Source: UBA927 sp964361785 (GTDB lineage: Bacteria; Patescibacteriota; Microgenomatia; UBA10105; UBA927). Taken from it: DNA of 20,385 nt. Shown here one piece after another: positions 15,384-20,385 of the stretch. Where the stretch lies: NCBI GenBank assembly GCA_964361785.1, contig CAYIBX010000020.1, positions 1 through 20,385 of the forward strand. The letters run 5' to 3'. How positions within the stretch are numbered: position 1 is the stretch's first letter; each line of letters begins with the position of its first letter. The translations under genes and the position numbers were made by a program. Under the pieces are notes generated by a model. The model had not been told where the DNA came from. It made no database searches and saw nothing but the letters and a program-made list of their open reading frames with translations.

Positions 15384-16646
15384 CTAGTGTTGTAATTTCC
15401 CTGCTATCCATCCGGTCGACCACGCCCACGAAAGATTAAATCCACCAACCTGTCCGTGAACATTTATAATTTCACCAGCAAAATAGAGCCCTCTCTCCTT
15501 TTTTGACTCAAGTGTTTTTGGGTCTATCTCATTTGTGTCTACACCTCCTGCAGTAAACTCTCCTTCGTTCCAACCTCTTGTATCCGTAACTTCTGATGTA
15601 AATCCGGTTAAAACATCAAGAAGTGTATTTAATTCGTTTCTTGTAATCTCACCAGCTACTCGTTCTTTGGGTAACCCCGCAACTGCACAAATTGCACCTG
15701 CTGATTTTTGAGTAAATAATCCCCACAAACTATGAGCAACTGGAAATGCACTATGTTTCTCTAATCTTTGTTGAAGAATCTTTTCAACTTCATCCTTTTT
15801 CAAATTCGGAAAAAATGAAAAATGAACAGCCACGTCGTGCACCCTGTCTCGATTAATCCGAACTGAAATGTCGTGACTCACGTCAAAAATTGCTGGTCCA
15901 GAAAAACCGTACTGTGTAAACATCACATCTCCTATTGCTGTAGTCTTTGCCTTTCCACTGATGACGCTCGTGACCTGTATCACCATCTTCTCTCCCTGCA
16001 TGTAGTGTGATAATAAATTTTTGGAAACAACGGAGACGGCGGTAACCACAGGAGGAATTACAGCATGACCTAACGCTACTGCCAAATCATATCCTGATCC
16101 GTCAGCGCCAAGAGATGGATATGTTTTGCCACCTGCCGATAAAATAATGAAACGCGCCGTGAGTTCTTTATCATTCGTTTTCACTCTCCATGTATCTTCT
16201 AAATTGTTAAGCGAGGAAATGATTTCGCTACAATAAATAGCAACTCCTAATTTTTCCAATGCGTCTATCAACATGTCGCGCACAGTTTTAGCGTTATCAA
16301 TAATTGGAAATATTTTGCCTCTGCTTGTTTTCTTTTCTTCATACGTTGGCACCCCAAGCTCTGCAAAAAAACTCATAATATCTGCATACCCAAATTGAGA
16401 AAAAACAGATGAGATAAATTGTTGATCACCGTAAAAATATCTTTGCGGACCTTTTTCTAAATTCACATTGGTAAGATTTCCTCTGCCAGCGCCCGAAGTA
16501 AGAAACTTGCGTCCTAATTCAAATGTTTTATCTAAGATTGCTACAGAGTACTCTGGGTGATATTTTTTCACAGACAGAGAAGCCATAATGCCAGCAGGCC
16601 CACCACCAATAATAATGACGTCGAATGAGGGTTGATCGTTATACAT
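15384..16646 (-). CDS. HI0933/YhiN-family FAD-dependent oxidoreductase
   Basis: This 420-aa flavoprotein has the dinucleotide-binding motif GGGPAG at 14-19. The family signature GRKFLTSGAGRGNLTN is at 45-60, where the usual GRCNLTN cysteine is replaced by glycine. The C-terminal FAD-contacting stretch, with GLYFAGEIINVHGQVGGFN near 387-405, is also intact. The family (BaiN-like flavoproteins) reduces unknown or bile-acid-like substrates using NAD(P)H, and no substrate can be assigned here. No Shine-Dalgarno sequence is seen before the ATG. A 44-nt repeat copy (16699-16742) lies about 50 nt upstream in the 123-nt gap separating it from the haem membrane protein gene. Confidence 0.9.
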   Translation of the reverse strand: MYNDQPSFDVIIIGGGPAGIMASLSVKKYHPEYSVAILDKTFELGRKFLTSGAGRGNLTNVNLEKGPQRYFYGDQQFISSVFSQFGYADIMSFFAELGVPTYEEKKTSRGKIFPIIDNAKTVRDMLIDALEKLGVAIYCSEIISSLNNLEDTWRVKTNDKELTARFIILSAGGKTYPSLGADGSGYDLAVALGHAVIPPVVTAVSVVSKNLLSHYMQGEKMVIQVTSVISGKAKTTAIGDVMFTQYGFSGPAIFDVSHDISVRINRDRVHDVAVHFSFFPNLKKDEVEKILQQRLEKHSAFPVAHSLWGLFTQKSAGAICAVAGLPKERVAGEITRNELNTLLDVLTGFTSEVTDTRGWNEGEFTAGGVDTNEIDPKTLESKKERGLYFAGEIINVHGQVGGFNLSWAWSTGWIAGKLQH

Positions 16647-16698
16647 ATTTTTGTGTGGAGAACTATTTACAGTGGTGAGCCCGCCGAACCATAATCTA

Positions 16699-16742
16699 TT
16701 TTAAAACAACCGTATTACCTCCAGAACAATTGAATTATAACC
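16699..16742 (-). repeat. Repeat copy B, tRNA-like fragment upstream of flavoprotein gene
   Basis: This 44-nt segment matches copy A (18041-18084) at 38 of 44 positions without gaps. Two blocks are identical: GGTTATAATTCAATTG (16727-16742) and GGTAATACGGT (16709-16719), kept exactly 7 nt apart in both copies. On the minus strand it reads like the 5' half of a tRNA (D-loop-like TTCAATTG, then a TTAAAA loop). No cloverleaf closes. It also contains a TATAAT that could act as a -10. Confidence 0.65.
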
Positions 16743-16769
16743 AACATCTTTCAAATCATGGCAACACCA

Positions 16770-17507
16770 TTACTTGATTAGTTGTCTTCCCCACCAGAAA
16801 GTTATGATATAAATAACTGGCAAGACAATGACACTTGCATACCATGCTACCCGTCCAAGTTTCGGATTAATAAATTCAGCTAAGCGCACGAAAACCACAA
16901 AAACCATAAACCAGCCAACAAGAAGCCCAGCGCCGGGCCACTCCGGATGTATCAGATTACTACTTCCGCCTGCTTTATACCATATTACCCACCCATTCCA
17001 CTTCATAATAAAAACATGGAGAAGGACGAGAATAAAAGCAAGGCGTACACCCCAATATTGCAACCGCCACCACATTGCTCTACCAACGGCAGTCATCGCA
17101 CGATCATTTGATATCAAAAATAATACTCCCAGAACAATGGTAGCCATAAGGCCAAAGACAAAAGGCAAATATAGTGTTCCCAGAAATCCCGACAAAGGGA
17201 ACTTTGACGACAGGAAAAAGAAGGAGACAATTCCATGGATAAGAGTAAGTATGAAAGCGACGATGCCCAACTCTTTTCGATACTGAACATAGCGGTCAGG
17301 GAAAGAAAAATGGCTGCTTAACGGACCGATGAGAAGTACAATGCCAAGAAGTATTGCGGCAACACCGGCAAAAATTTTATTGGCAATATAGAGATCATAA
17401 TATCCGCGGCGGTAAAAAAGGTATATCGATAAAATCACAAAGAGAGGTATGGCCACTACAAGCGCCGCGCCATACTGCCGAAATTGATATTTCCAGTCTA
17501 TTTTCAT
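16770..17507 (-). CDS. Ferric-reductase-like haem membrane protein (MsrQ/YedZ-like)
   Basis: This 245-aa protein has six to seven transmembrane helices and the pattern of the ferric reductase-like transmembrane domain. Candidate haem ligands are His91 (in LTLIHGIVSF) and His164 (in LVLLHVFIM). The latter follows WWRLQYWGVRLAFI, much like the W-x-x-LH region of MsrQ/YedZ. In that family the protein passes electrons through haem b to a periplasmic partner such as MsrP, which is absent here. An in-frame ATG at 17543 overlaps trmO, but AAGGA lies 8 nt before the ATG at 17507, which also gives the natural N-terminus. It starts 11 nt after the trmO stop, so the two are probably cotranscribed. Confidence 0.75.
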   Translation of the reverse strand: MKIDWKYQFRQYGAALVVAIPLFVILSIYLFYRRGYYDLYIANKIFAGVAAILLGIVLLIGPLSSHFSFPDRYVQYRKELGIVAFILTLIHGIVSFFFLSSKFPLSGFLGTLYLPFVFGLMATIVLGVLFLISNDRAMTAVGRAMWWRLQYWGVRLAFILVLLHVFIMKWNGWVIWYKAGGSSNLIHPEWPGAGLLVGWFMVFVVFVRLAEFINPKLGRVAWYASVIVLPVIYIITFWWGRQLIK

Positions 17508-17518
17508 AAAATTTTTCC

Positions 17519-18019
17519 TTAAAAAATCAATCGCTCGACCCACGCAGGGACTCGCGCATTACGTACAAAATCATATGCCGGTGTATATGGCTTAATATCC
17601 AAAATAGGAGTGCCGTCCAGAATATCCAACCCATTCACTTTGATGCTATTGTTTTTTCGGGAAAGCAATTTAACCGTAGATATCGCGATTCTGTTTGGTC
17701 GCTGAGGACAACGACAGGCAAATATTCCTCCATACGGCACATCAGATCTTCCTTGCGGGTGATGCTTCAGGTGGCACTCTTTCTCTTGGCCCATCCAATA
17801 GACAATAATCACATGCGAATAGTCTTCAATTCCATCTAATCCCTTTGTGTATTGTGTATCCAGCACAATTTCAGTCTCAAGATCTTTCCAACCGGTCAAC
17901 GTTGGACTCTTTACAGTATTTTTTGCTTTTCCAATGGGAACGAGTTGAATCTTGCCATTTTTTCCCATACTATCCAAAAATGTACAAAATTCTACCTTCG
18001 TTTTGGTTACTTTTTTCAT
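17519..18019 (-). CDS. trmO: tRNA (N6-threonylcarbamoyladenosine37-N6)-methyltransferase TrmO
   Basis: This 166-aa protein of the TsaA/TrmO family methylates t6A37 in the anticodon loop of certain tRNAs using S-adenosylmethionine. Three family blocks are present: GIEDYSHVIIVYW at 63-75, the segment at 91-111 with GIFACRCPQRPNRI, and GLDILDGTPILDIKPY at 130-145. The first 20 residues are not conserved, so a start at Met18 (17968) is possible. The ATG at 18019 is used because the leader element described at 18023-18088 ends just before it. No Shine-Dalgarno sequence is seen for either start. The gene diverges from the AbiEii locus and heads the group that includes the haem membrane protein. Confidence 0.88.
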   Translation of the reverse strand: MKKVTKTKVEFCTFLDSMGKNGKIQLVPIGKAKNTVKSPTLTGWKDLETEIVLDTQYTKGLDGIEDYSHVIIVYWMGQEKECHLKHHPQGRSDVPYGGIFACRCPQRPNRIAISTVKLLSRKNNSIKVNGLDILDGTPILDIKPYTPAYDFVRNARVPAWVERLIF

Positions 18020-18022
18020 ATA

Positions 18023-18088
18023 TTTAGGTTCTAATCCCGCTTTTAAGACTACCGTATTACCGCTTGACCAATTGAATTATAACCTAAA
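18023..18088 (-). repeat. Repeat copy A inside a closed leader element of trmO
   Basis: The core (18041-18084) matches copy B at 38 of 44 positions. Here it is enclosed by a perfect 8-bp inverted repeat, TTTAGGTT and AACCTAAA (18023-18030 with 18081-18088), like an acceptor stem. The right arm ends 3 nt before the trmO ATG. Inside are D-loop-like strings (TTCAATTGGT, CAAGCGGTAA) and a CTTAAAA loop, but no full cloverleaf forms by eye. It may be a degenerate tRNA gene or an RNA control element. Confidence 0.55.
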
Positions 18089-18096
18089 CGGTACAA

Positions 18097-18105
18097 TGGT
18101 ATAAT
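18097..18105 (+). promoter_or_regulatory. Extended -10 promoter of the AbiEii locus
   Basis: TGGTATAAT, identical to the msrA extended -10, lies 9 nt before the ATG at 18115. A transcript starting near 18112 would have a leader of about three nucleotides. No convincing -35 is present at 16-18 nt. Confidence 0.55.
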
Positions 18106-18114
18106 ACAGTAACT

Positions 18115-18315
18115 ATGTACAACTGGAACACGCCAAAAAAAAATATTGGCACATCAAAACAATCCACAATCTGGAAGCTGAATCAACATATAAATTTTGG
18201 GCTAAATGGCATAAAACTGAATTTTCGACTTGTCCGTAAATACTGGAATTCTCTCTCACTTGATCCGAAACGTAAACGGTATCTACACTATCTTATATGG
18301 GGAAAACTATCTTAA
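18115..18315 (+). CDS. 66-aa putative partner of the AbiEii toxin
   Basis: A 66-residue basic protein precedes and overlaps the AbiEii-like gene by 19 nt. It contains IWKLNQHINFG, KYWNSLSLDPKRKRYLHYLIW and other W/Y/K-rich segments suggesting a small helical fold. It lacks the winged-helix AbiEi antitoxin domain, which is normally about 200 residues. Overlapping translation, promoter position and order (small gene first) are typical of toxin-antitoxin pairs, so it may be the antitoxin or a regulator, but this is inference. The start is the first ATG after an extended -10, with no Shine-Dalgarno, as expected for a leaderless message. Confidence 0.65.
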   Translation: MYNWNTPKKNIGTSKQSTIWKLNQHINFGLNGIKLNFRLVRKYWNSLSLDPKRKRYLHYLIWGKLS

Positions 18316-18956
18316 CCGCAATCCAGAAAAAGGCGCTCAACAGTATCGCCTCGAATACCGTAGTTAAAAGTCACTTTTATCTATCTGGGGGAACGGCCCT
18401 CGCGGAGTACTATCTCCACCATCGATTAAGCGAGGATTTGGATTTTTTTAGTGAACATGAAATTGATACGACTTGGCTCAACACATTTTCAGGAAAGACA
18501 AAATCTGCCATTGGAGCATCTAAAAAAGACATCCAACAGAGCTTCAACCGGAATCTTGTCTTTTTTACGATTGGAAAAACTATTTTAAAAACTGAATTTA
18601 CGTATTTTCCGTTCACGCAAGTCGAAAAACCAATGACAGCTGACAATCTCCATATAGATTCGCTTCTCGACATTGCCGTCAACAAGCTTTTTACCATCTA
18701 TCAACAACCGGCAAGCCGCCACTTCATAGATTTATTCTGTATCCTGCAATCATCGGATATCGCGTGGAACAATCTATCCAAGCTCGCCCGCATAAAATTT
18801 GATACGGTTATTGATCCGTTACAACTTGGAAGCCAACTTATAACCGCAAGTACCATCGGCCAGCTTCCCCATATGATCAAACCAGTTAAAGAAACCGCAT
18901 GGAGATCGTTTTTTCTTGAAAAAGCAAGAGAGCTAAAAAATGATATAGGAAATTAG
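18297..18956 (+). CDS. AbiEii/AbiGii-family nucleotidyltransferase toxin
   Basis: This 219-aa protein has the nucleotidyltransferase signature of the AbiEii group: SGGTALAEYYL at 30-40 followed by HRLSEDLDFF at 42-51, giving the metal-binding pair Asp47/Asp49. A later block around 121-149 contains DIAVNKLFTIY (Lys130) and FIDLFCIL (Asp145), equivalent to the conserved Lys and Asp motifs. Studied members transfer nucleotides to RNA, including tRNA acceptor ends, and act as toxins in abortive infection or as type IV toxins. The first ATG overlaps the 66-aa gene by 19 nt and has no clear Shine-Dalgarno, so translation probably depends on the upstream frame. It is intact and full length. Confidence 0.85.
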   Translation: MGKTILTAIQKKALNSIASNTVVKSHFYLSGGTALAEYYLHHRLSEDLDFFSEHEIDTTWLNTFSGKTKSAIGASKKDIQQSFNRNLVFFTIGKTILKTEFTYFPFTQVEKPMTADNLHIDSLLDIAVNKLFTIYQQPASRHFIDLFCILQSSDIAWNNLSKLARIKFDTVIDPLQLGSQLITASTIGQLPHMIKPVKETAWRSFFLEKARELKNDIGN

Positions 18957-18977
18957 TCATACACAAACGATATACAT

Positions 18978-19527
18978 ATGCTTGAACTATCATCAAACAC
19001 GATAAAAAGCGCTTGGCATATTTGGCCGACTCTCCAAAGAGCAGGAAGAATATTTTGATACTCTGGAAACTAAATACAGTAATAAACCAGATGTCAGCAA
19101 AGGGTACGATGTTTTTAGACACTTAACCCTCACGTTTATCCACGATGCTTCAATCCGTGATGTGCGAGATGAACTTGACCTTTTATACGAATTGAAACGA
19201 TTCCTTCCCGTCAAGTTGCGTGCTAAAAAAGCATTTGTGAAAGATGAGGTCACAATGCCTGGAGCTGAACATATCGCGATTGAGTTTGGACTGGAACAAA
19301 CAAAAGAACTCGTAGCATTTGTCAAAAGCAGAGTCGGAAATAATACTGTGGCAACACCGTATACAAAAGTAGTTTGGTTTGTACCAAAAAATCATCAACA
19401 AGCAGTCATCGACGGACTTTCTGATTTCAAGGAGTTAGTATTTACAGACTTTTACCTCGTGAGCAACAAGCAAAACGACGCAAATACGATCTACACAACT
19501 AATAGTTTCTTCTCCCGAGAGAAGTAG
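18978..19527 (+). pseudogene. Frameshifted 2'-5' RNA ligase-like (LigT/phosphoesterase) gene
   Basis: A coding frame runs from about 19006 to a TAG at 19525-19527, but it has no ATG, GTG or TTG start before a GTG at 19162, deep inside the protein. An ATG at 18978 opens a different frame that joins it if one base is removed from the A5 run at 19004-19008. The repaired N-terminus would be MLELSSNTIKALGIFGRL and the protein about 182 aa. The product contains FRHLTLTF, like the first HxTx motif of the 2H phosphoesterase (2'-5' RNA ligase-like) family. At the expected second motif the sequence is PYTKV, without the histidine. It could be a decayed gene, a sequencing error or a slippage site. Family assignment is weak. 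Confidence 0.5.
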
Positions 19528-19568
19528 ATGGGTCTTGGAGCAACCGAAGGCCTTATGCGGCAACGTAA

Positions 19569-19590
19569 GAAATTTTCTAGAGAAAATTTC
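19569..19590. repeat. Perfect inverted repeat
   Basis: GAAATTTTCT and its reverse complement flank a 2-nt AG centre (10-bp arms). It lies 42 nt after the stop of the frameshifted gene and could serve as its 3'-end hairpin, although no T run follows. Confidence 0.6.
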
Positions 19591-19600
19591 AATCACCTAA

Positions 19601-19616
19601 CCACGTTGTCACGTGG
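19601..19616. repeat. CCACGT/ACGTGG hairpin
   Basis: CCACGT, loop TGTC, then ACGTGG form a perfect 6-bp stem. The same arms recur at 19642-19647 and 19670-19675 next to tRNA-Ser. Between the two hairpins, further pairings (GGAACG 19615-19620 with CGTTCC 19634-19639; AACGT 19617-19621 with ACGTT 19627-19631) are possible and mutually exclusive. Confidence 0.5.
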
Positions 19617-19641
19617 AACGTGACTTACGTTGGCGTTCCAG

Positions 19642-19675
19642 CCACGTTAAAATTGCGAAGCAATTTTTTACGTGG
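19642..19675. terminator. Hairpin at the 3' end of tRNA-Ser, likely bidirectional terminator
   Basis: Outer arms CCACGT/ACGTGG (19642-19647 with 19670-19675) and inner arms AAAATTGC/GCAATTTT around a GAA loop give a 14-bp, slightly bulged stem. Read on the plus strand, a T6 run lies in the right arm. On the minus strand it follows tRNA-Ser directly and includes the encoded CCA in its stem. Confidence 0.55.
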
Positions 19676-19760
19676 CGGAGGAGACAGGACTCGAACCTGC
19701 GAGGGATTTGACTCCCGCACCCTTTCCAAGGGTGTGCCGTAGCCACTGGGCCACTCCTCC
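19673..19760 (-). tRNA. tRNA-Ser (anticodon GGA)
   Basis: The 88-nt minus-strand gene folds as a class II tRNA. The acceptor pairs GGAGGAG with CTCCTCC, discriminator G and an encoded CCA follow, and the anticodon stem CACCC/GGGTG holds the loop TTGGAAA with anticodon GGA. A long variable arm (GGGAG...TCCC) follows, then the T arm CAGG-TTCGAGT-CCTG. It reads UCC and UCU codons. It lies 72 nt downstream of the EamA gene in the same direction. Confidence 0.97.
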
Positions 19761-19832
19761 AAACATATATGAATAAACTTTTGATTCCGTATCCACCCAC
19801 CTCGAACCGAGATCCTCCAAAAACAAATTTGA

Positions 19833-20385
19833 TTATATCATTCTCTTTCGGATATGACGTGCTAACAACGGAAGCGTAGTAGTCAACACCACGGCGACAA
19901 CCAAAAACAACAATCCCATCCACTCATAAAATTTTAGATGTTCGCCTAAAAAATACGTAGCTGCCAAGGTGCTACTTATCACCGACACATACCCCGTACT
20001 TGCAGACATCACAGCGGGCACGCGCTGGGTCGACCACTGATGGAGAATAAACATTAAAAACCCGCCGATTAATCCTACAAAAGTTACCGCGCCAATTGTA
20101 GTCATAGTTAAAAGAGGAAGAGTAAACCCGGATTTCGATACATATACAAGCCAAAAACCAAATGGCAGAGCAAACATCGTACCACACAATAAATTCACTG
20201 ACGCAGGAATCAATGATTTTTGTTTTCGTGTATAGAGTATATATAAAGACCATGAAAGAGTAGCTATAAATACCAGAATATTCCCCTTCATACTACCACT
20301 TGTAATCGACCCTCCCTCACCAAATACGATAAATAAAACAACCCACGACCTTACGGTCGGGGTTTTAGGATGATTCAGCTCCGAA
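19833..20385 (-). CDS. EamA/DMT-superfamily transporter, 5' end outside window
   Basis: This is the C-terminal half of a drug/metabolite transporter. An ATG at 20291 would give a 152-aa protein, but the frame stays open to the right edge and reads SWVVLFIVFGEGGSITSG before that Met. That is the usual end of the first EamA repeat and the link to the second (GNILVFIATLSWSLYILYTRK), so the real start lies outside the window. At least 183 residues are present, with five predicted membrane helices in the second repeat and a basic tail (ARHIRKRMI). The substrate is unknown. tRNA-Ser follows. Confidence 0.85.
   Translation of the reverse strand, partial: SELNHPKTPTVRSWVVLFIVFGEGGSITSGSMKGNILVFIATLSWSLYILYTRKQKSLIPASVNLLCGTMFALPFGFWLVYVSKSGFTLPLLTMTTIGAVTFVGLIGGFLMFILHQWSTQRVPAVMSASTGYVSVISSTLAATYFLGEHLKFYEWMGLLFLVVAVVLTTTLPLLARHIRKRMI

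Noticed and set aside
16699..18084. The two 44-nt repeats as functional tRNA genes
   Set aside because: Neither forms D, anticodon and T stems by eye. Copy B lacks a closing acceptor stem, and copy A lacks a T arm.
19569..19675. CRISPR array
   Set aside because: The palindromes differ in sequence and spacing, there are no regular spacers and no cas genes.
19801..19811. CTCGAACCGAG as a tRNA T-arm remnant
   Set aside because: It is only an 11-nt hairpin with no neighbouring tRNA structure, and it sits between the EamA gene and tRNA-Ser.
19833..20291. A complete 152-aa single-domain EamA protein starting at 20291
   Set aside because: The frame continues upstream to the window edge with residues typical of the link between the two EamA repeats, so the gene is simply cut by the window.
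20340..20367. Hairpin (CGACC, TTAC, GGTCG) with a flanking T run near the right edge, looking like a terminator or REP element
   Set aside because: The EamA reading frame is open through it and encodes a fitting membrane-helix sequence, so it lies inside a coding region.

Overview
The window is a compact, moderately AT-rich bacterial chromosome segment with short intergenic gaps, three ATGA start/stop overlaps and no insertion sequence or CRISPR array. The gene set suggests a Candidate Phyla Radiation (Patescibacteria) genome. It has a type IV pilus locus with a beta-propeller pseudopilin, a short RpoD next to DnaG, small single-TM proteins of unknown function, and several genes that look leaderless. 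The lineage is inferred from gene style, not from a marker phylogeny.

Layout. At 1-3400 a ZIP metal transporter (minus) and the ribosome-associated GTPase TypA/BipA (plus) diverge from an intergenic region with a promoter for each. Convergent to typA is msrA. From 3400 to 10860 runs a minus-strand type IV pilus locus. In transcription order it holds pilB ATPase, pilC platform, a FimT/GspH-like pseudopilin, a 664-aa PilV-like pseudopilin fused to an LVIVD-type propeller, PilW-like and PilX-like pseudopilins, a one-TM protein of uncertain role, and a pilin with its own strong promoter and terminator. A divergent 44-aa membrane protein gene sits back to back with pilB.

From 11073 to 14622 lie rpoD, dnaG and an unknown one-TM protein (all minus). 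From 14700 to 18019 follow a CPBP membrane protease, a HI0933-family flavoprotein, a ferric-reductase-like haem membrane protein and the tRNA methyltransferase TrmO (all minus). Two copies of a 44-nt, partly tRNA-like repeat sit upstream of trmO and of the flavoprotein gene.

From 18090 to 19680 there is a small accessory patch on the plus strand. It holds a 66-aa protein overlapping an AbiEii-type nucleotidyltransferase toxin gene, then a gene resembling 2'-5' RNA ligases that is broken by one base in an A run, then a cluster of hairpins next to tRNA-Ser(GGA). An EamA-family transporter gene runs off the right edge.

The most interesting points are the pseudopilin/propeller fusion that appears to merge PilV and PilY1 roles, the trmO leader element, the AbiEii pair with its tiny partner, and a recurring promoter layout (extended -10 only 6-9 nt before the start codon) that predicts leaderless mRNAs.
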